Made by a program: the position numbers and the translations under genes | Source: Acidocella aquatica | Lineage (GTDB): Bacteria; Pseudomonadota; Alphaproteobacteria; Acetobacterales; Acetobacteraceae | Assembly: GCF_030160635.1 (NCBI RefSeq) | Contig: NZ_BSOS01000033.1 | Location: forward strand, 34,014-98,013 | Length of the DNA stretch: 64,000 nt | Direction: 5' to 3' | The notes under the pieces: generated by a model | Told to the model about the DNA's origin: nothing | Databases searched by the model: none | Seen by the model: only the letters and a program-made list of their open reading frames with translations | Shown here: positions 36,195-44,934 of the stretch, piece by piece | How the letters are laid out: every line of letters starts with the position of its first letter | Numbering within the stretch: position 1 is the stretch's first letter

Positions 36195-36208
36195 GGGGAG
36201 AGCAAGAT

Positions 36209-36742
36209 ATGTCACGTGTTGGCAAATATCCCGTCGAACTTCCCGCTGGCGTCACCGTGGCGCTGGCCGGCAATATTCTCACGGCCAAGGGCAAGCTGGG
36301 CGAACTTTCGCTCGCGCTGACCGACAAGGTCGAGACCACGGTTGAAGGCAACAAGGTTTCGGTGATGCCGAAGACCAAGGATGCCGCCTCCCGCATGATG
36401 TGGGGCACGACCCGCGCCAATATCGCCAATTTGGTGAAGGGCGTTTCGGTCGGCTACGCGAAGACGCTTGAGATTACCGGCACTGGTTACCGCGCCGCCG
36501 TTCAGGGCACGAACCTGGTGGTTAATCTTGGGTTCTCCCACGATGTGGTCTATGCCATCCCGTCGGGGATCAAAGTCACCTGCGAAAAGCCGACTTTGAT
36601 CAAGATCGAGGGTATGGACAAGCGTCAGGTTGGCCAGGTTTGCGCCGAGCTGCGCTCGCATCGTCCGCCGGAACCCTATAAGGGCAAGGGTGTGAAGTTT
36701 GAGGGCGAAGCGATCCGCCGGAAAGAGGGTAAGAAGAAGTAA
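36209..36742 (+). CDS. rplF: 50S ribosomal protein L6
   Basis: Two-domain protein near the sarcin-ricin loop. The 177-residue protein begins [20 protein letters not shown] and contains [20 protein letters not shown] and the signature [20 protein letters not shown]. It shares one base with rplR (TAATG). Confidence 0.98.
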   Translation: MSRVGKYPVELPAGVTVALAGNILTAKGKLGELSLALTDKVETTVEGNKVSVMPKTKDAASRMMWGTTRANIANLVKGVSVGYAKTLEITGTGYRAAVQGTNLVVNLGFSHDVVYAIPSGIKVTCEKPTLIKIEGMDKRQVGQVCAELRSHRPPEPYKGKGVKFEGEAIRRKEGKKK

Positions 36743-37104
36743 TGTCGACAAATCTTTCATTACAGACGCGCCGCCGCGCCCGTCTTCGCTATCAGCTCCG
36801 GCAGAAATCTTCTGGCCGCCCGCGTTTGTCGGTTTTCCGCTCGGGCAAGCACATCTACGCGCAGATCATCGACGATGCGGCTGGTAAGACAGTCGCCGCC
36901 GCTTCGACCCTGGATAAGGATCTGAAGGCAGCGTTGAAGACCGGTGCGGACAAGGATGCCGCGACCGCTGTTGGCAAGCTGATTGCCGAGCGTTCCAAGG
37001 CGGCCGGTGTGGTCGCTGTTGTGTTCGATCGCGGTTCTTATCTCTATCATGGCCGGGTGAAAGCCCTGGCAGAGGCGGCCCGCGAGGGCGGCCTCGACTT
37101 CTAG
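36742..37104 (+). CDS. rplR: 50S ribosomal protein L18
   Basis: Carries 5S rRNA into the 50S with L5. The 120-residue protein has the basic [20 protein letters not shown] start, [20 protein letters not shown], and the closing [20 protein letters not shown]. Its ATG overlaps the rplF stop by one base. Confidence 0.98.
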   Translation: MSTNLSLQTRRRARLRYQLRQKSSGRPRLSVFRSGKHIYAQIIDDAAGKTVAAASTLDKDLKAALKTGADKDAATAVGKLIAERSKAAGVVAVVFDRGSYLYHGRVKALAEAAREGGLDF

Positions 37105-37116
37105 GAGCATTTGGCA

Positions 37117-37716
37117 ATGGCACGTGAAGCACGTGAAGGCGGAAGCGGCGGCGGCAGAGGCCGTGAGCGTGAACGCGAGCGCGACCGGGAGACCGGTGAT
37201 GAGCTGGTCGATAAGCTGGTAACCATCAACCGCGTTGCGAAAGTGGTTAAGGGCGGCCGTCGTTTCGCTTTTGCCGCACTCGTGGTGGTTGGTGACCAGA
37301 AAGGCCGCGTTGGCTATGGCGCCGGCAAGGCCCGTGAGGTTCCCGAAGCGATCCGCAAGGCGACCGAGCGCGCCAAGAAGACGATGATCCGCGTTCCGAT
37401 GAAGGAAGGCCGCACGCTGCACCATGACATCCGCGGCACCTTTGGTGCTGGCGACGTGGTGATCCGCGCGGCGCCCGCCGGTACGGGCATCATTGCTGGT
37501 GGCCCGCTGCGCGCTGTGTTCGAGACATTGGGCATTGGCGACGTGGTGGCGAAGTCACTGGGTAGCCGCAACCCGCATAACATGGTGAAGGCGACATTCG
37601 CCGCTCTTGCCAATGTTACCAGCCCCCGCCTCGTCGCGACGCGCCGCGGCAAGAAGGTGGCTGATCTGTACGGCACGGCCGCTAAGGAAGTTCCGGTGGA
37701 GGCGAGCGATGTCTGA
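37117..37716 (+). CDS. rpsE: 30S ribosomal protein S5
   Basis: Helps decoding fidelity and mRNA entry. It has 199 residues from the ATG at 37117 after TAGGAGC; a TTG two codons upstream is also in frame. A charged Gly/Arg/Glu extension ([15 protein letters not shown]) precedes the core [20 protein letters not shown]. It then has [20 protein letters not shown] and [20 protein letters not shown]. Its last 8 bases overlap rpmD. Confidence 0.98.
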   Translation: MAREAREGGSGGGRGRERERERDRETGDELVDKLVTINRVAKVVKGGRRFAFAALVVVGDQKGRVGYGAGKAREVPEAIRKATERAKKTMIRVPMKEGRTLHHDIRGTFGAGDVVIRAAPAGTGIIAGGPLRAVFETLGIGDVVAKSLGSRNPHNMVKATFAALANVTSPRLVATRRGKKVADLYGTAAKEVPVEASDV

Positions 37717-37897
37717 GAAGAAAATCCGCATTACGCAGGTTGCGTCGGGCAACGGCCAGAAGCCGGGGCAGCAGGCGACACTGATCGGGCTTGGTCTGAA
37801 CAAGATCAGCAAGGTCCGCGAACTGAACGATACGCCGGAAATTCGCGGCATGGTGCGCAAGGTTGCGCATCTGCTGAAGGTGGAGGAGCTGGCTTAA
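37709..37897 (+). CDS. rpmD: 50S ribosomal protein L30
   Basis: A 62-residue protein, normal for L30. It contains [20 protein letters not shown] and [20 protein letters not shown], then [18 protein letters not shown]. It starts inside the end of rpsE, implying coupled translation. Confidence 0.97.
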   Translation: MSEKKIRITQVASGNGQKPGQQATLIGLGLNKISKVRELNDTPEIRGMVRKVAHLLKVEELA

Positions 37898-37909
37898 GCC
37901 AGGTTGATC

Positions 37910-38395
37910 ATGAAACTTAATGAAATTCGCGACAATCCCGGCGCGCGCCTGAAGTCCAAGCGGCTTGGCCGCGGCATCGGCTCCGGCAAGGGCAAGACCT
38001 CCGGCAAGGGTGTTAAGGGCCAGAAGGCGCGTGAAGGCGTCTCTCTGAACGGTTTTGAAGGCGGTCAGCTGCCGATTTACCGCCGGTTGCCCAAGCGCGG
38101 CTTTAACAACGTAAACCGCAAGGAATACGCGCCGCTAAACCTGGGTGCGCTGGATGCTGCTTTTGAAGCCGGCAAGCTCGATGCCGCGCAGCCGATCACC
38201 GAGGCCGCTCTGCGTGATGCCGGTCTGGTCCGTCTGGGCAAGGTTGATGGCGTTCGCCTGCTGGCGAAGGGCACGATCACCCGCGCGATCAACATTGAAG
38301 TCTCCGGGGCTTCGGCGGCGGCGGTTGCGGCGGTTGAGCAGGCTGGCGGCAGCGTGAAGACGCTGGTGGCGAAGGCGCAAGCTGACGCGGCCTAA
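37910..38395 (+). CDS. rplO: 50S ribosomal protein L15
   Basis: A 161-residue core large-subunit protein. It begins [20 protein letters not shown], then [20 protein letters not shown], and [20 protein letters not shown], the L15 signature. I used ATG 37910; a TTG two codons earlier is less likely. A terminator-like hairpin follows before secY. Confidence 0.97.
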   Translation: MKLNEIRDNPGARLKSKRLGRGIGSGKGKTSGKGVKGQKAREGVSLNGFEGGQLPIYRRLPKRGFNNVNRKEYAPLNLGALDAAFEAGKLDAAQPITEAALRDAGLVRLGKVDGVRLLAKGTITRAINIEVSGASAAAVAAVEQAGGSVKTLVAKAQADAA

Positions 38396-38440
38396 GCCTC
38401 TTGCCTCCGCCGGATATATTCCGGCACAATAGCGCTAAGT

Positions 38441-38487
38441 AACGGCGCTTGGCCGTGGCATGAAGCCTTGGGTCAAGCGCCGTTTTT
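38441..38487 (+). terminator. Terminator-like hairpin between rplO and secY
   Basis: AACGGCGCTTG/CAAGCGCCGTT is a perfect 11-bp stem with a 22-nt loop, followed by TTTTT. It sits in the 112-bp rplO-secY gap, inside what is usually one transcription unit, and ends 21 bases before the secY ATG. Confidence 0.75.
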
Positions 38488-38507
38488 GTATTTATTAAGG
38501 ATTCCGC

Positions 38508-39845
38508 ATGGCATCGGCCGCAGAACAGATGGCAGCAAACCTGAACCTTGGCGCATTCGGCAAGGCGACGGACCTGCATAAACGCATCTGGTTTACCTTG
38601 GGCGCCCTCATTGTGTTCCGTCTTGGCACATATATTCCGGTTCCGGGCGTCGATGCGGCTGTGATGGCGCATCTGATGACGCAGAATGGCAGCGGCATCC
38701 TGGGCATGTTCAACATGTTCACCGGCGGCGCGCTGGGCCGCATGACCATTTTTGCCCTCAACATTCTGCCCTATATCAGCGCCAGCATCATCATCCAGCT
38801 GATGACCTCGACGATTCCGGCGCTGGAGGCCCTGAAGAAAGAGGGCGACTCGGGGCGGATGAAGATCACGCAGTATACCCGCTATCTCACGGTGCTGATC
38901 GCCGGTGTGCAGGCTTACGGCATCTCGATGAGCCTGGAGCGGGTGAAAACCGCGCTTGGGCCGGCGGTGATCGACCCCGGCTTCTTCTTTGTATTCACCT
39001 CGGTGGTGACGCTGGTTGGCGGCACGATGTTTGTGATGTGGCTGGGTGAGCAGATCACCTCGCGCGGGATCGGCAACGGCTCGAGTCTGATCATTTTCGC
39101 GGGCATTATCGCCAATATGCCGATCGCGATTGCCAATATCCTCGAACTCGGGTCAACCGGCGCGCTCTCGACGCTGTTCATCATCACCTTTTTCGTGGCG
39201 GGCGTCGCGCTGTTCGCGTTCATTGTGTTCATGGAGCGGGCGCAGCGCCGGATTTTGGTGCAGTATCCCAAGCGCCAGGTCGGGCAGAAGGTTTATGGGG
39301 GCGAGTCCACCCATATTCCGCTGAAAGTGAATGTTTCGGGCGTGATGCCGCCGATTTTCGCCAGCTCGCTGCTGGTGATCCCGGCCACGTTCGTTGGCTT
39401 CTCCAAGGGCGGGCCGGAGTGGCTGCAGGCGGCGGCGCATCTGCTCTCGCGCGGGCAGCCGCTTTATATGTTGCTGTTCGCGACCCTGATCGCGGTGTTT
39501 GCCTTCGTCTGGGCGGCCATCTCGTTCAACCCTGAGGATACCGCCGAGAACCTGAAAAAGAATGGCGGCTTCATTCCGGGTATCCGGCCGGGCGCGAATA
39601 CGGCGAAGTATTTTGACACGGTGCTGACCCGGCTGACCGCGATCGGGGCTGTTTACCTCACGGTGGTTTGTCTGCTGCCGGATTTCGTCCTGAGCAATTA
39701 CAGCCTGCCTTTTTACTTCGGCGGCACCTCGCTGCTGATTATTGTCTCTGTGACAATGGATACGGTGTCACAGGTGCAGTCGCACATGCTGGCGCACCAG
39801 TATGAAGGGTTGATTCGCAAGAACCGCGGCAAGAGCCGGAAATAA
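38508..39845 (+). CDS. secY: Preprotein translocase subunit SecY
   Basis: Pore of the Sec translocon in the inner membrane. The 445-residue protein has ten hydrophobic segments, starting with TLGALIVFRLGTYIPVPGVD. It contains LGRMTIFALNILPYISASII, the cytoplasmic loop QRRILVQYPKRQVGQKVYGG, IPLKVNVSGVMPPIFASSLL, and the C-terminal loop FNPEDTAENLKKNGGFIPGI with RPG. It is followed by adk, as in many bacteria. Confidence 0.98.
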   Translation: MASAAEQMAANLNLGAFGKATDLHKRIWFTLGALIVFRLGTYIPVPGVDAAVMAHLMTQNGSGILGMFNMFTGGALGRMTIFALNILPYISASIIIQLMTSTIPALEALKKEGDSGRMKITQYTRYLTVLIAGVQAYGISMSLERVKTALGPAVIDPGFFFVFTSVVTLVGGTMFVMWLGEQITSRGIGNGSSLIIFAGIIANMPIAIANILELGSTGALSTLFIITFFVAGVALFAFIVFMERAQRRILVQYPKRQVGQKVYGGESTHIPLKVNVSGVMPPIFASSLLVIPATFVGFSKGGPEWLQAAAHLLSRGQPLYMLLFATLIAVFAFVWAAISFNPEDTAENLKKNGGFIPGIRPGANTAKYFDTVLTRLTAIGAVYLTVVCLLPDFVLSNYSLPFYFGGTSLLIIVSVTMDTVSQVQSHMLAHQYEGLIRKNRGKSRK

Positions 39846-39856
39846 GGGAGTAGACC

Positions 39857-40522
39857 GTGGAACTGATTCTGCTTGGCCCGCCCGGAGCGGGCAAAGGAAC
39901 CCAATCAAAGTTTTTGGAGAGCCGCTATGGCGTTGCGCAGATCTCCACGGGAGACATGCTGCGGGCCGAGGTGAAGGCTGGTTCGCCGATCGGGCTGGAA
40001 GCCAAAAGCATCATGGATGCCGGTGGTCTGGTCTCTGACGAGTTGATCATCCGTATGATCGGGGAGCGGATTTCCCGCCCGGATTGTGCGAAGGGCTTCA
40101 TTCTCGACGGCTTCCCGCGCACCGTGCCGCAGGCCGAGGCGTTGGACAGGCTGCTGCATGAGACCGCGGTGGATCTGGACGCCGTGATCGAGCTGAAGGT
40201 GGATGAGGCCGTGCTGGTTGAGCGGATCAGCGGGCGGTTCACCTGCGCGAAATGCGGGGCTGGCTACCACGACACGTTCAAGCAGCCAAAGCAGGCTGGT
40301 GTATGCGATGTTTGCGGCGGTACGGAATTCATCCGCCGCCCGGATGATAAGGCTGAGACGGTGCATGCGCGGCTGGAGGCTTACAACGCCCAGACGGCGC
40401 CGATTCTGCCCTATTATAAGGCCAAAGGCCGGCTCTATTCGGTTGATGGCATGGCTGAGATGGACGAGGTCCAGGCTCAGATCGAGGCTGTGTTGCGCCA
40501 GATTGGCGTCGCGGCTAGCTAA
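39857..40522 (+). CDS. adk: Adenylate kinase, zinc-LID type
   Basis: Balances ATP, ADP and AMP. The 221-residue protein has the P-loop LLGPPGAGKGTQSKFLE, STGDMLRAEV, and DGFPRTVPQAEAL. The long LID domain carries four Cys (FTCAKCGAGYH then VCDVCGGTEF), a structural zinc site. The start is GTG at 39857 after AAGGGAG. Confidence 0.97.
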   Translation: MELILLGPPGAGKGTQSKFLESRYGVAQISTGDMLRAEVKAGSPIGLEAKSIMDAGGLVSDELIIRMIGERISRPDCAKGFILDGFPRTVPQAEALDRLLHETAVDLDAVIELKVDEAVLVERISGRFTCAKCGAGYHDTFKQPKQAGVCDVCGGTEFIRRPDDKAETVHARLEAYNAQTAPILPYYKAKGRLYSVDGMAEMDEVQAQIEAVLRQIGVAAS

Positions 40523-40569
40523 ATTGTCGGTGCTGCCCGGGTTGATCACGAAAAATTGATAGTTCTTCG

Positions 40570-40597
40570 TTGACTCTGTTCGGGCGGGCGCTATAAC
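40570..40597 (+). promoter_or_regulatory. Promoter of the rpsM-rpoA (alpha) operon
   Basis: TTGACT (40570-40575) and TATAAC (40592-40597) have a 16-bp spacer. Both hexamers are close to consensus. A stable GC hairpin, GCGGCGCC with GGCGCCGC, follows at about 40607-40630 in the leader before the rpsM GTG, a possible site for ribosomal-protein feedback. Confidence 0.65.
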
Positions 40598-40658
40598 CCG
40601 CTTTCGCGGCGCCTCCGTTTGGGGCGCCGCAACTTGTTATGACCTCAGGAGAGACCAC

Positions 40659-41036
40659 GTGGCGCGTATTGCCGGCGTTAACATTCCCACGAATAAGCGT
40701 GTTTTGATCAGCCTTCGTTATATTTATGGCATTGGCCCGGTTAAGGCTCGTGACATTTGCACGGCGTTGGCCATCCCGGAGGAGCGCCGGGTTAACCAGC
40801 TCTCCGAAGATGAGATTCTGCGTCTGCGCGAGCTGATCGACAAGGATTACCGCGTCGAGGGCGATCTGCGCCGCGAGAACGCGATGAACATCAAGCGTTT
40901 GATGGATCTCGGCTGCTACCGTGGCCTGCGCCACCGTAAGGGCCTGCCGGTCCGCGGTCAGCGCACGCACACCAATGCCCGTACCCGCAAGGGCAAGGCC
41001 GTGGCGATCGCCGGCAAGAAAAAAGTCACGAAGTAA
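40659..41036 (+). CDS. rpsM: 30S ribosomal protein S13
   Basis: 30S head protein bridging to L5 and tRNA. The 125-residue protein begins with GTG and reads [20 protein letters not shown], then [20 protein letters not shown] and [29 protein letters not shown] lies 8-9 bases upstream of the GTG. Confidence 0.98.
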   Translation: MARIAGVNIPTNKRVLISLRYIYGIGPVKARDICTALAIPEERRVNQLSEDEILRLRELIDKDYRVEGDLRRENAMNIKRLMDLGCYRGLRHRKGLPVRGQRTHTNARTRKGKAVAIAGKKKVTK

Positions 41037-41075
41037 ACTTTCGCCCATCACGTCAGCAGTTACAGGAATACCGAT

Positions 41076-41465
41076 ATGGCGAAGCCCGCCTCACGCCCCC
41101 GCAAGAAAGAACGCAAGAACATCATCTCCGGTGTTGCGCACGTTCTCGCCAGCTTCAACAACACCATGGTCAACATCACCGACGCGCAGGGCAACACCAT
41201 TGCCTGGTCGACGGCGGGTAGCCAGGGTTTCAAAGGCAGCCGCAAATCCACCCCCTACGCCGCCCAGGTGGCTGCTGAGGATGCTGGCCGCAAGGCGCGC
41301 GAACACGGCATGGAAATGCTGGAGATCGAAGTGAGCGGCCCTGGTTCGGGACGTGAGAGCGCGCTGCGCGCCCTGCAGACCGTTGGCTTCCAGATTTCCG
41401 CCATCCGTGATCTCACGCCGATTCCGCATAATGGTTGCCGCCCGCGCAAGCGCCGCCGCGTCTGA
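41076..41465 (+). CDS. rpsK: 30S ribosomal protein S11
   Basis: Platform protein by the mRNA exit. The 129-residue protein contains [40 protein letters not shown] and the closing [19 protein letters not shown]. It is followed directly by rpoA, with no rpsD between, as is usual in alphaproteobacteria. Confidence 0.98.
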   Translation: MAKPASRPRKKERKNIISGVAHVLASFNNTMVNITDAQGNTIAWSTAGSQGFKGSRKSTPYAAQVAAEDAGRKAREHGMEMLEIEVSGPGSGRESALRALQTVGFQISAIRDLTPIPHNGCRPRKRRRV

Positions 41466-41526
41466 GCCGGGATTGAATTTTGGTTAAGGCCCAGGGCGGA
41501 TTTCCGCCGCCGGGCCGGAGGGTTGA

Positions 41527-42564
41527 ATGTTGAAAGAATCGAATTTGTCGCTGCAACGCAATTGGCAAATGCTCATCAAGCCGGAGCATCTCGATATCGA
41601 GTTTGGTTCCGACGCCGGCCGTGTGGCCACCATTATCGCCGAGCCGCTGGAACGCGGCTTTGGCATGACGCTGGGCAATTCGCTGCGCCGCATCCTGCTG
41701 TCGTCGCTGCAGGGCGCCGCGGTTACGGCTGTGCGGATTGATGGCGTGTTGCATGAATTCTCCACGCTGGTTGGCGTGCGCGAGGACGTGACCGACATCG
41801 TGCTGAACATTAAGCAGCTTGCCGTGCGGATGCATGGCGAGGGGCCCAAGCGCATGGTGCTGACCGCGACCGGCCCCGGCGAAGTTAAGGCCGGGCAGAT
41901 TCAGGCCGGGCACGATATCGAGATCATGAACCCGGACCTGGTGCTTTGCACGCTCGATGAGGGCGCGAGCCTGGGCATGGAATTCACTGTCGGCTCCGGC
42001 CGCGGTTATGAGGCCGCGTCGGCCAATCGTCCGGAAGATGCGCCGATCGGGCTGATCCCGGTTGATGCGATTTATTCGCCGGTTCGCCGCGTGTCCTACC
42101 GGGTTGAACAGACCCGCGTTGGCCAGGTGACCGACTATGACAAGCTGATCCTGCAGGTGGAAACCAACGGCGCCATCACCCCGGAAGACTCCGTGGCGCT
42201 GGCGGCGCGCATTCTGCAAGACCAGCTCGGCATGTTCGTGAACTTCGAGGAGCCGCAGCGCCTGCGCGCCGAGGAGCCGCGGATCGAGTTGCCGTTCAAT
42301 GCGAATCTGCTCCGCAAGGTCGATGAGCTTGAACTCTCCGTGCGCAGTGCGAACTGCCTGAAGAACGATAACATCGTCTACATCGGTGATCTGGTGCAGA
42401 AGAGCGAGCAGGAGATGCTGCGGACGCCGAATTTCGGCCGCAAGTCTCTGAACGAAATCAAGGAAGTGTTGACCGTCATGGGGTTGTCCCTTGGCATGAC
42501 CGTGACCGACTGGCCGCCCGAGAATATCGAGGAACTGGCCAAGCGTTCCGACCAACCCTTCTAA
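41527..42564 (+). CDS. rpoA: RNA polymerase alpha subunit
   Basis: The 345-residue assembly and regulatory subunit. The N-terminal domain shows [20 protein letters not shown] and [20 protein letters not shown]. The C-terminal DNA/activator-binding domain (about residues 260-330) shows [20 protein letters not shown] and [20 protein letters not shown]. The ATG follows CCGGAGGG. Confidence 0.99.
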   Translation: MLKESNLSLQRNWQMLIKPEHLDIEFGSDAGRVATIIAEPLERGFGMTLGNSLRRILLSSLQGAAVTAVRIDGVLHEFSTLVGVREDVTDIVLNIKQLAVRMHGEGPKRMVLTATGPGEVKAGQIQAGHDIEIMNPDLVLCTLDEGASLGMEFTVGSGRGYEAASANRPEDAPIGLIPVDAIYSPVRRVSYRVEQTRVGQVTDYDKLILQVETNGAITPEDSVALAARILQDQLGMFVNFEEPQRLRAEEPRIELPFNANLLRKVDELELSVRSANCLKNDNIVYIGDLVQKSEQEMLRTPNFGRKSLNEIKEVLTVMGLSLGMTVTDWPPENIEELAKRSDQPF

Positions 42565-42587
42565 AAGCCTAAACAGGAAAATTTACC

Positions 42588-43007
42588 ATGCGTCACGGTC
42601 TCAGCGGTCGAAAACTCGGCGTCACCTCATCCCATCGGCTTGCCATGTTCAGGAACATGGCCGTCGCGCTCATCAAGCATGAGCAGATCACCACCACCTT
42701 GCCGAAAGCGAAGGAACTGCGCCCGGTGGCTGAAAAGCTCATCACGCTGGGAAAGCGCGGCGATCTGCACGCCAAGCGCCAGGCATTTAACCAGCTGCGC
42801 GACGAGACCATCGTCGCCAAGCTGTTTGACGCGCTGGCAACCCGCTACAAGACCCGCGCCGGTGGCTACACCCGCGTGCTCAAGGCCGGTATGCGCCATG
42901 GCGACGCCGCCGATATGGCCGTGATCGAGTTCATCGACCGCGACGTTTCCGCCAAGGGTCAGGATAGTGGTCCGCGCCCGGAAGTGGCCGAAGAAGACGC
43001 TGAGTAA
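42588..43007 (+). CDS. rplQ: 50S ribosomal protein L17
   Basis: Tunnel-exit protein of 139 residues, beginning [20 protein letters not shown] with [20 protein letters not shown]. It has a short acidic C-terminal tail ([10 protein letters not shown]). Last gene of the ribosomal cluster, closed by the terminator at 43028. Confidence 0.98.
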   Translation: MRHGLSGRKLGVTSSHRLAMFRNMAVALIKHEQITTTLPKAKELRPVAEKLITLGKRGDLHAKRQAFNQLRDETIVAKLFDALATRYKTRAGGYTRVLKAGMRHGDAADMAVIEFIDRDVSAKGQDSGPRPEVAEEDAE

Positions 43008-43027
43008 TTCTCAGTCCATAGGATACG

Positions 43028-43057
43028 AAAAGGGCAGACCGAGGTCTGCCCTTTTTT
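43028..43057 (+). terminator. Strong intrinsic terminator after rplQ
   Basis: AAAAGGGCAGACC/GGTCTGCCCTTTT is a perfect 13-bp stem with a GA loop, followed by a T6 run. The A-run at its 5' side makes it potentially bidirectional. Confidence 0.95.
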
Positions 43058-43078
43058 GTGCCGGTATTTGGCGCGCTT

Positions 43079-43183
43079 AGAGCTTGATCGCTTTAAGTGC
43101 GATCATGCTCGAACCTGTTTTTCGAGGGCGATTCACGTTTTCGGCTCGCTCATCCGAGCGAACCTCAAACGATCGCACTCTAA
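43079..43183 (-). repeat. Dispersed palindromic repeat, copy C
   Basis: Reads AGAGCTTGATCGC-TTTAAGT-GCGATCATGCTC, then the same GGGCGATTCACG core and the same AACGATCGCACTCTAA end as copy A, with a few substitutions, in the same orientation on the plus strand. Its right end supplies the TAG stop (43180-43182, minus strand) of the neighbouring gene. It is about 34 kb from copies A and B, so the family is dispersed rather than a local duplication. Confidence 0.85.
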
Positions 43184-43386
43184 AGCGGCTTGTGGGCCTT
43201 ATCGAGCAGGCGGGTGAACAGCCCAGGTTTTTTCACCGGCTTGGGCGCGGTCTTCTGCGCCTCCTCGGCGGCGGTGCGGGCCTTGTGTTTCAGCCATTCG
43301 TCGAGTGATTTTCCGGCTTTTCTGGCGCGTTCGGTTTCGTAGGCAAGCTGGCCTTTGCTGAGAGTCTTGGATGTATCGGTGGTCAT
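43180..43386 (-). CDS. Small charged protein, unknown
   Basis: A 68-residue protein from the ATG at 43386, beginning MTTDTSKTLSKGQLAYETER. It is rich in Lys, Ala and Glu and likely one long helix, with KPVKKPGLFTRLLDKAHKPL at the end. No family is recognised. The frame is open further upstream, but that part lies opposite the ABC permease and looks non-coding. The stop codon overlaps the end of repeat copy C. Confidence 0.6.
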   Translation of the reverse strand: MTTDTSKTLSKGQLAYETERARKAGKSLDEWLKHKARTAAEEAQKTAPKPVKKPGLFTRLLDKAHKPL

Positions 43387-43432
43387 ACTGGTCTCCGGTT
43401 TGGGCGGAAGGTTGCAGAGTGGGCGGGAAAGT

Positions 43433-44197
43433 TCAAGCTGCGTTGCGCTTGCGGAGTAAAAAATGCTCCAAAAATCCCAGCGCTGCGTAGATGACGATGC
43501 CGCTGACGCCGAGCAGGACGAGGGCTGCGAACATACGGGGAATTTCCAGCCGGTAGCTGGCTTCGATGATGCGGTAGGCAAGGCCGGAGGCAAAGCCGCC
43601 GGAGCCGGCGACGAACTCGGCGACCACCGCGCCGACGAGGGCGAGAGTGCCTGAGATGCGCAGGCCGGTGAGGAAATTCGGCAGGGCCGAGGGCAGGCGC
43701 AGCAGGAAGAGGGTTTGCCAGCGGGTGGCGCCGTTGAGGCGGAAGAGGTCCAGCAGCTCCGGCGGCGTGGCGGCCAGCCCGGCGGCGGTGTTGGAGAGAA
43801 TGGGGAAGAAGGCGACGATGGTGGCGCAGACCACCAGCGCCACGAACGGCTGGTTGACCCAGATGATGATCAGGGGCGCGATGGCGACCACGGGGGTGAC
43901 CTGCAATATCACCGCCCAGGGCTGGATGGCGGCGCGGAACAGCGCGCTGGCGGCCATGGCGACAGCCAGGAACACGCCGAGCAGAGTGGCGGCGAGCAGG
44001 GCGGTGATGGTGACTGTGAGGGTGGAGAGCAGCGCCGGGTTGAGGATGGCGTAGTCGCTCAGATAGGCGTTGAAAATGGCGATGGGGCCGGGCACCACGT
44101 ATGCCGGTACGGCCAGCGCCCACACGCTGCCCTGCCACAGCCCGAGCGCCAGCACGCCGAATGCGAAGGGGGCGAGGCGTTCCAGCAACCTGTTCAT
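43433..44197 (-). CDS. ABC transporter permease, NitT/TauT type
   Basis: A 254-residue inner-membrane permease from the ATG at 44197, with about six membrane helices (for example FAFGVLALGLWQGSVWALAV). The binding-protein-dependent transport loop reads LFRLNGATRWQTLFLLRLPS followed by ALPNFLTGLRISG. It overlaps the ATPase gene by 4 bases. With the ATPase and the periplasmic binding protein it forms a complete three-gene importer. The frame extends 21 codons upstream into the ATPase gene without permease features. Confidence 0.88.
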   Translation of the reverse strand: MNRLLERLAPFAFGVLALGLWQGSVWALAVPAYVVPGPIAIFNAYLSDYAILNPALLSTLTVTITALLAATLLGVFLAVAMAASALFRAAIQPWAVILQVTPVVAIAPLIIIWVNQPFVALVVCATIVAFFPILSNTAAGLAATPPELLDLFRLNGATRWQTLFLLRLPSALPNFLTGLRISGTLALVGAVVAEFVAGSGGFASGLAYRIIEASYRLEIPRMFAALVLLGVSGIVIYAALGFLEHFLLRKRNAA

Positions 44198-44934
44198 GCG
44201 GGCATCACCTGGCGGAAGGTTTCGGTTATCTGATGCACCAGGGCGATGTATTCGGCGCATTCACGGCGGTTCGGGCCTTCGGGCACGCTGGCGCGGATGT
44301 CAGCGGCGATGCGGCCCGGGCGGGGCGACATCACCAGGATGCGGCTGGCCAGAAACGACGCCTCATAGATGGAATGTGTGACGAAGATGATGGTCTTGCC
44401 GGTCTCGCGCCAGAGCAGGTGCAGGTCTTCCTGCAGGCGGTGGCGGGTGAATTCGTCCAGCGCGGCGAAGGGTTCGTCCATGAGCAGCAGCATGGGGTTG
44501 GAGACCAGCGCGCGGGCGATGGAGACGCGCATTTTCATGCCGCCGGAAAGCGCCTTTGGCCGCGCGCCGGCAAATTCGGCCAGCCCGACTCGGGCCAGCG
44601 TGGTGCCGATGAGGGCGGCGGCCTGCGCCCGGCTTTGGCCGCGCAGGCGCAGCGGCAGATATACGTTCTCCGCCGCGGTGGCCCAGGGGAGGAGGGTTGC
44701 GTCCTGAAAGACATAGCCGATGTCGCCGGGGCCGGGCTTATGACCGGCATCCCAGGCGATCTGCCCGGTGCTGGGCGCCTCCAGCCCCGCCAGCAGGCGC
44801 AGCAGCGTGGACTTGCCGCAGCCCGAGGGGCCAAGCAGTGCCACGAATTCCCCGGTTTCGATATCCGCGTTGATGTCTTCAAGCGCGCGGGTGCCGCTGG
44901 GGAACTGCTTGGAGACCGCGCGCAGCGAGACCAT
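44194..44934 (-). CDS. ABC transporter ATP-binding protein, NitT/TauT type
   Basis: The 246-residue ATPase powers the importer. It shows Walker A LLGPSGCGKSTLLRLLAG, the Q-loop in GYVFQDATLLPW, signature LSGGMKMRVSIARAL, Walker B LLLMDEPFAALD and the H-loop FVTHSIYEA. It is the closest type to the TauB/SsuB/ThiZ group. The start shares one base with the stop of the binding-protein gene (TAATG), and its end overlaps the permease by 4 bases. Confidence 0.92.
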   Translation of the reverse strand: MVSLRAVSKQFPSGTRALEDINADIETGEFVALLGPSGCGKSTLLRLLAGLEAPSTGQIAWDAGHKPGPGDIGYVFQDATLLPWATAAENVYLPLRLRGQSRAQAAALIGTTLARVGLAEFAGARPKALSGGMKMRVSIARALVSNPMLLLMDEPFAALDEFTRHRLQEDLHLLWRETGKTIIFVTHSIYEASFLASRILVMSPRPGRIAADIRASVPEGPNRRECAEYIALVHQITETFRQVMPA

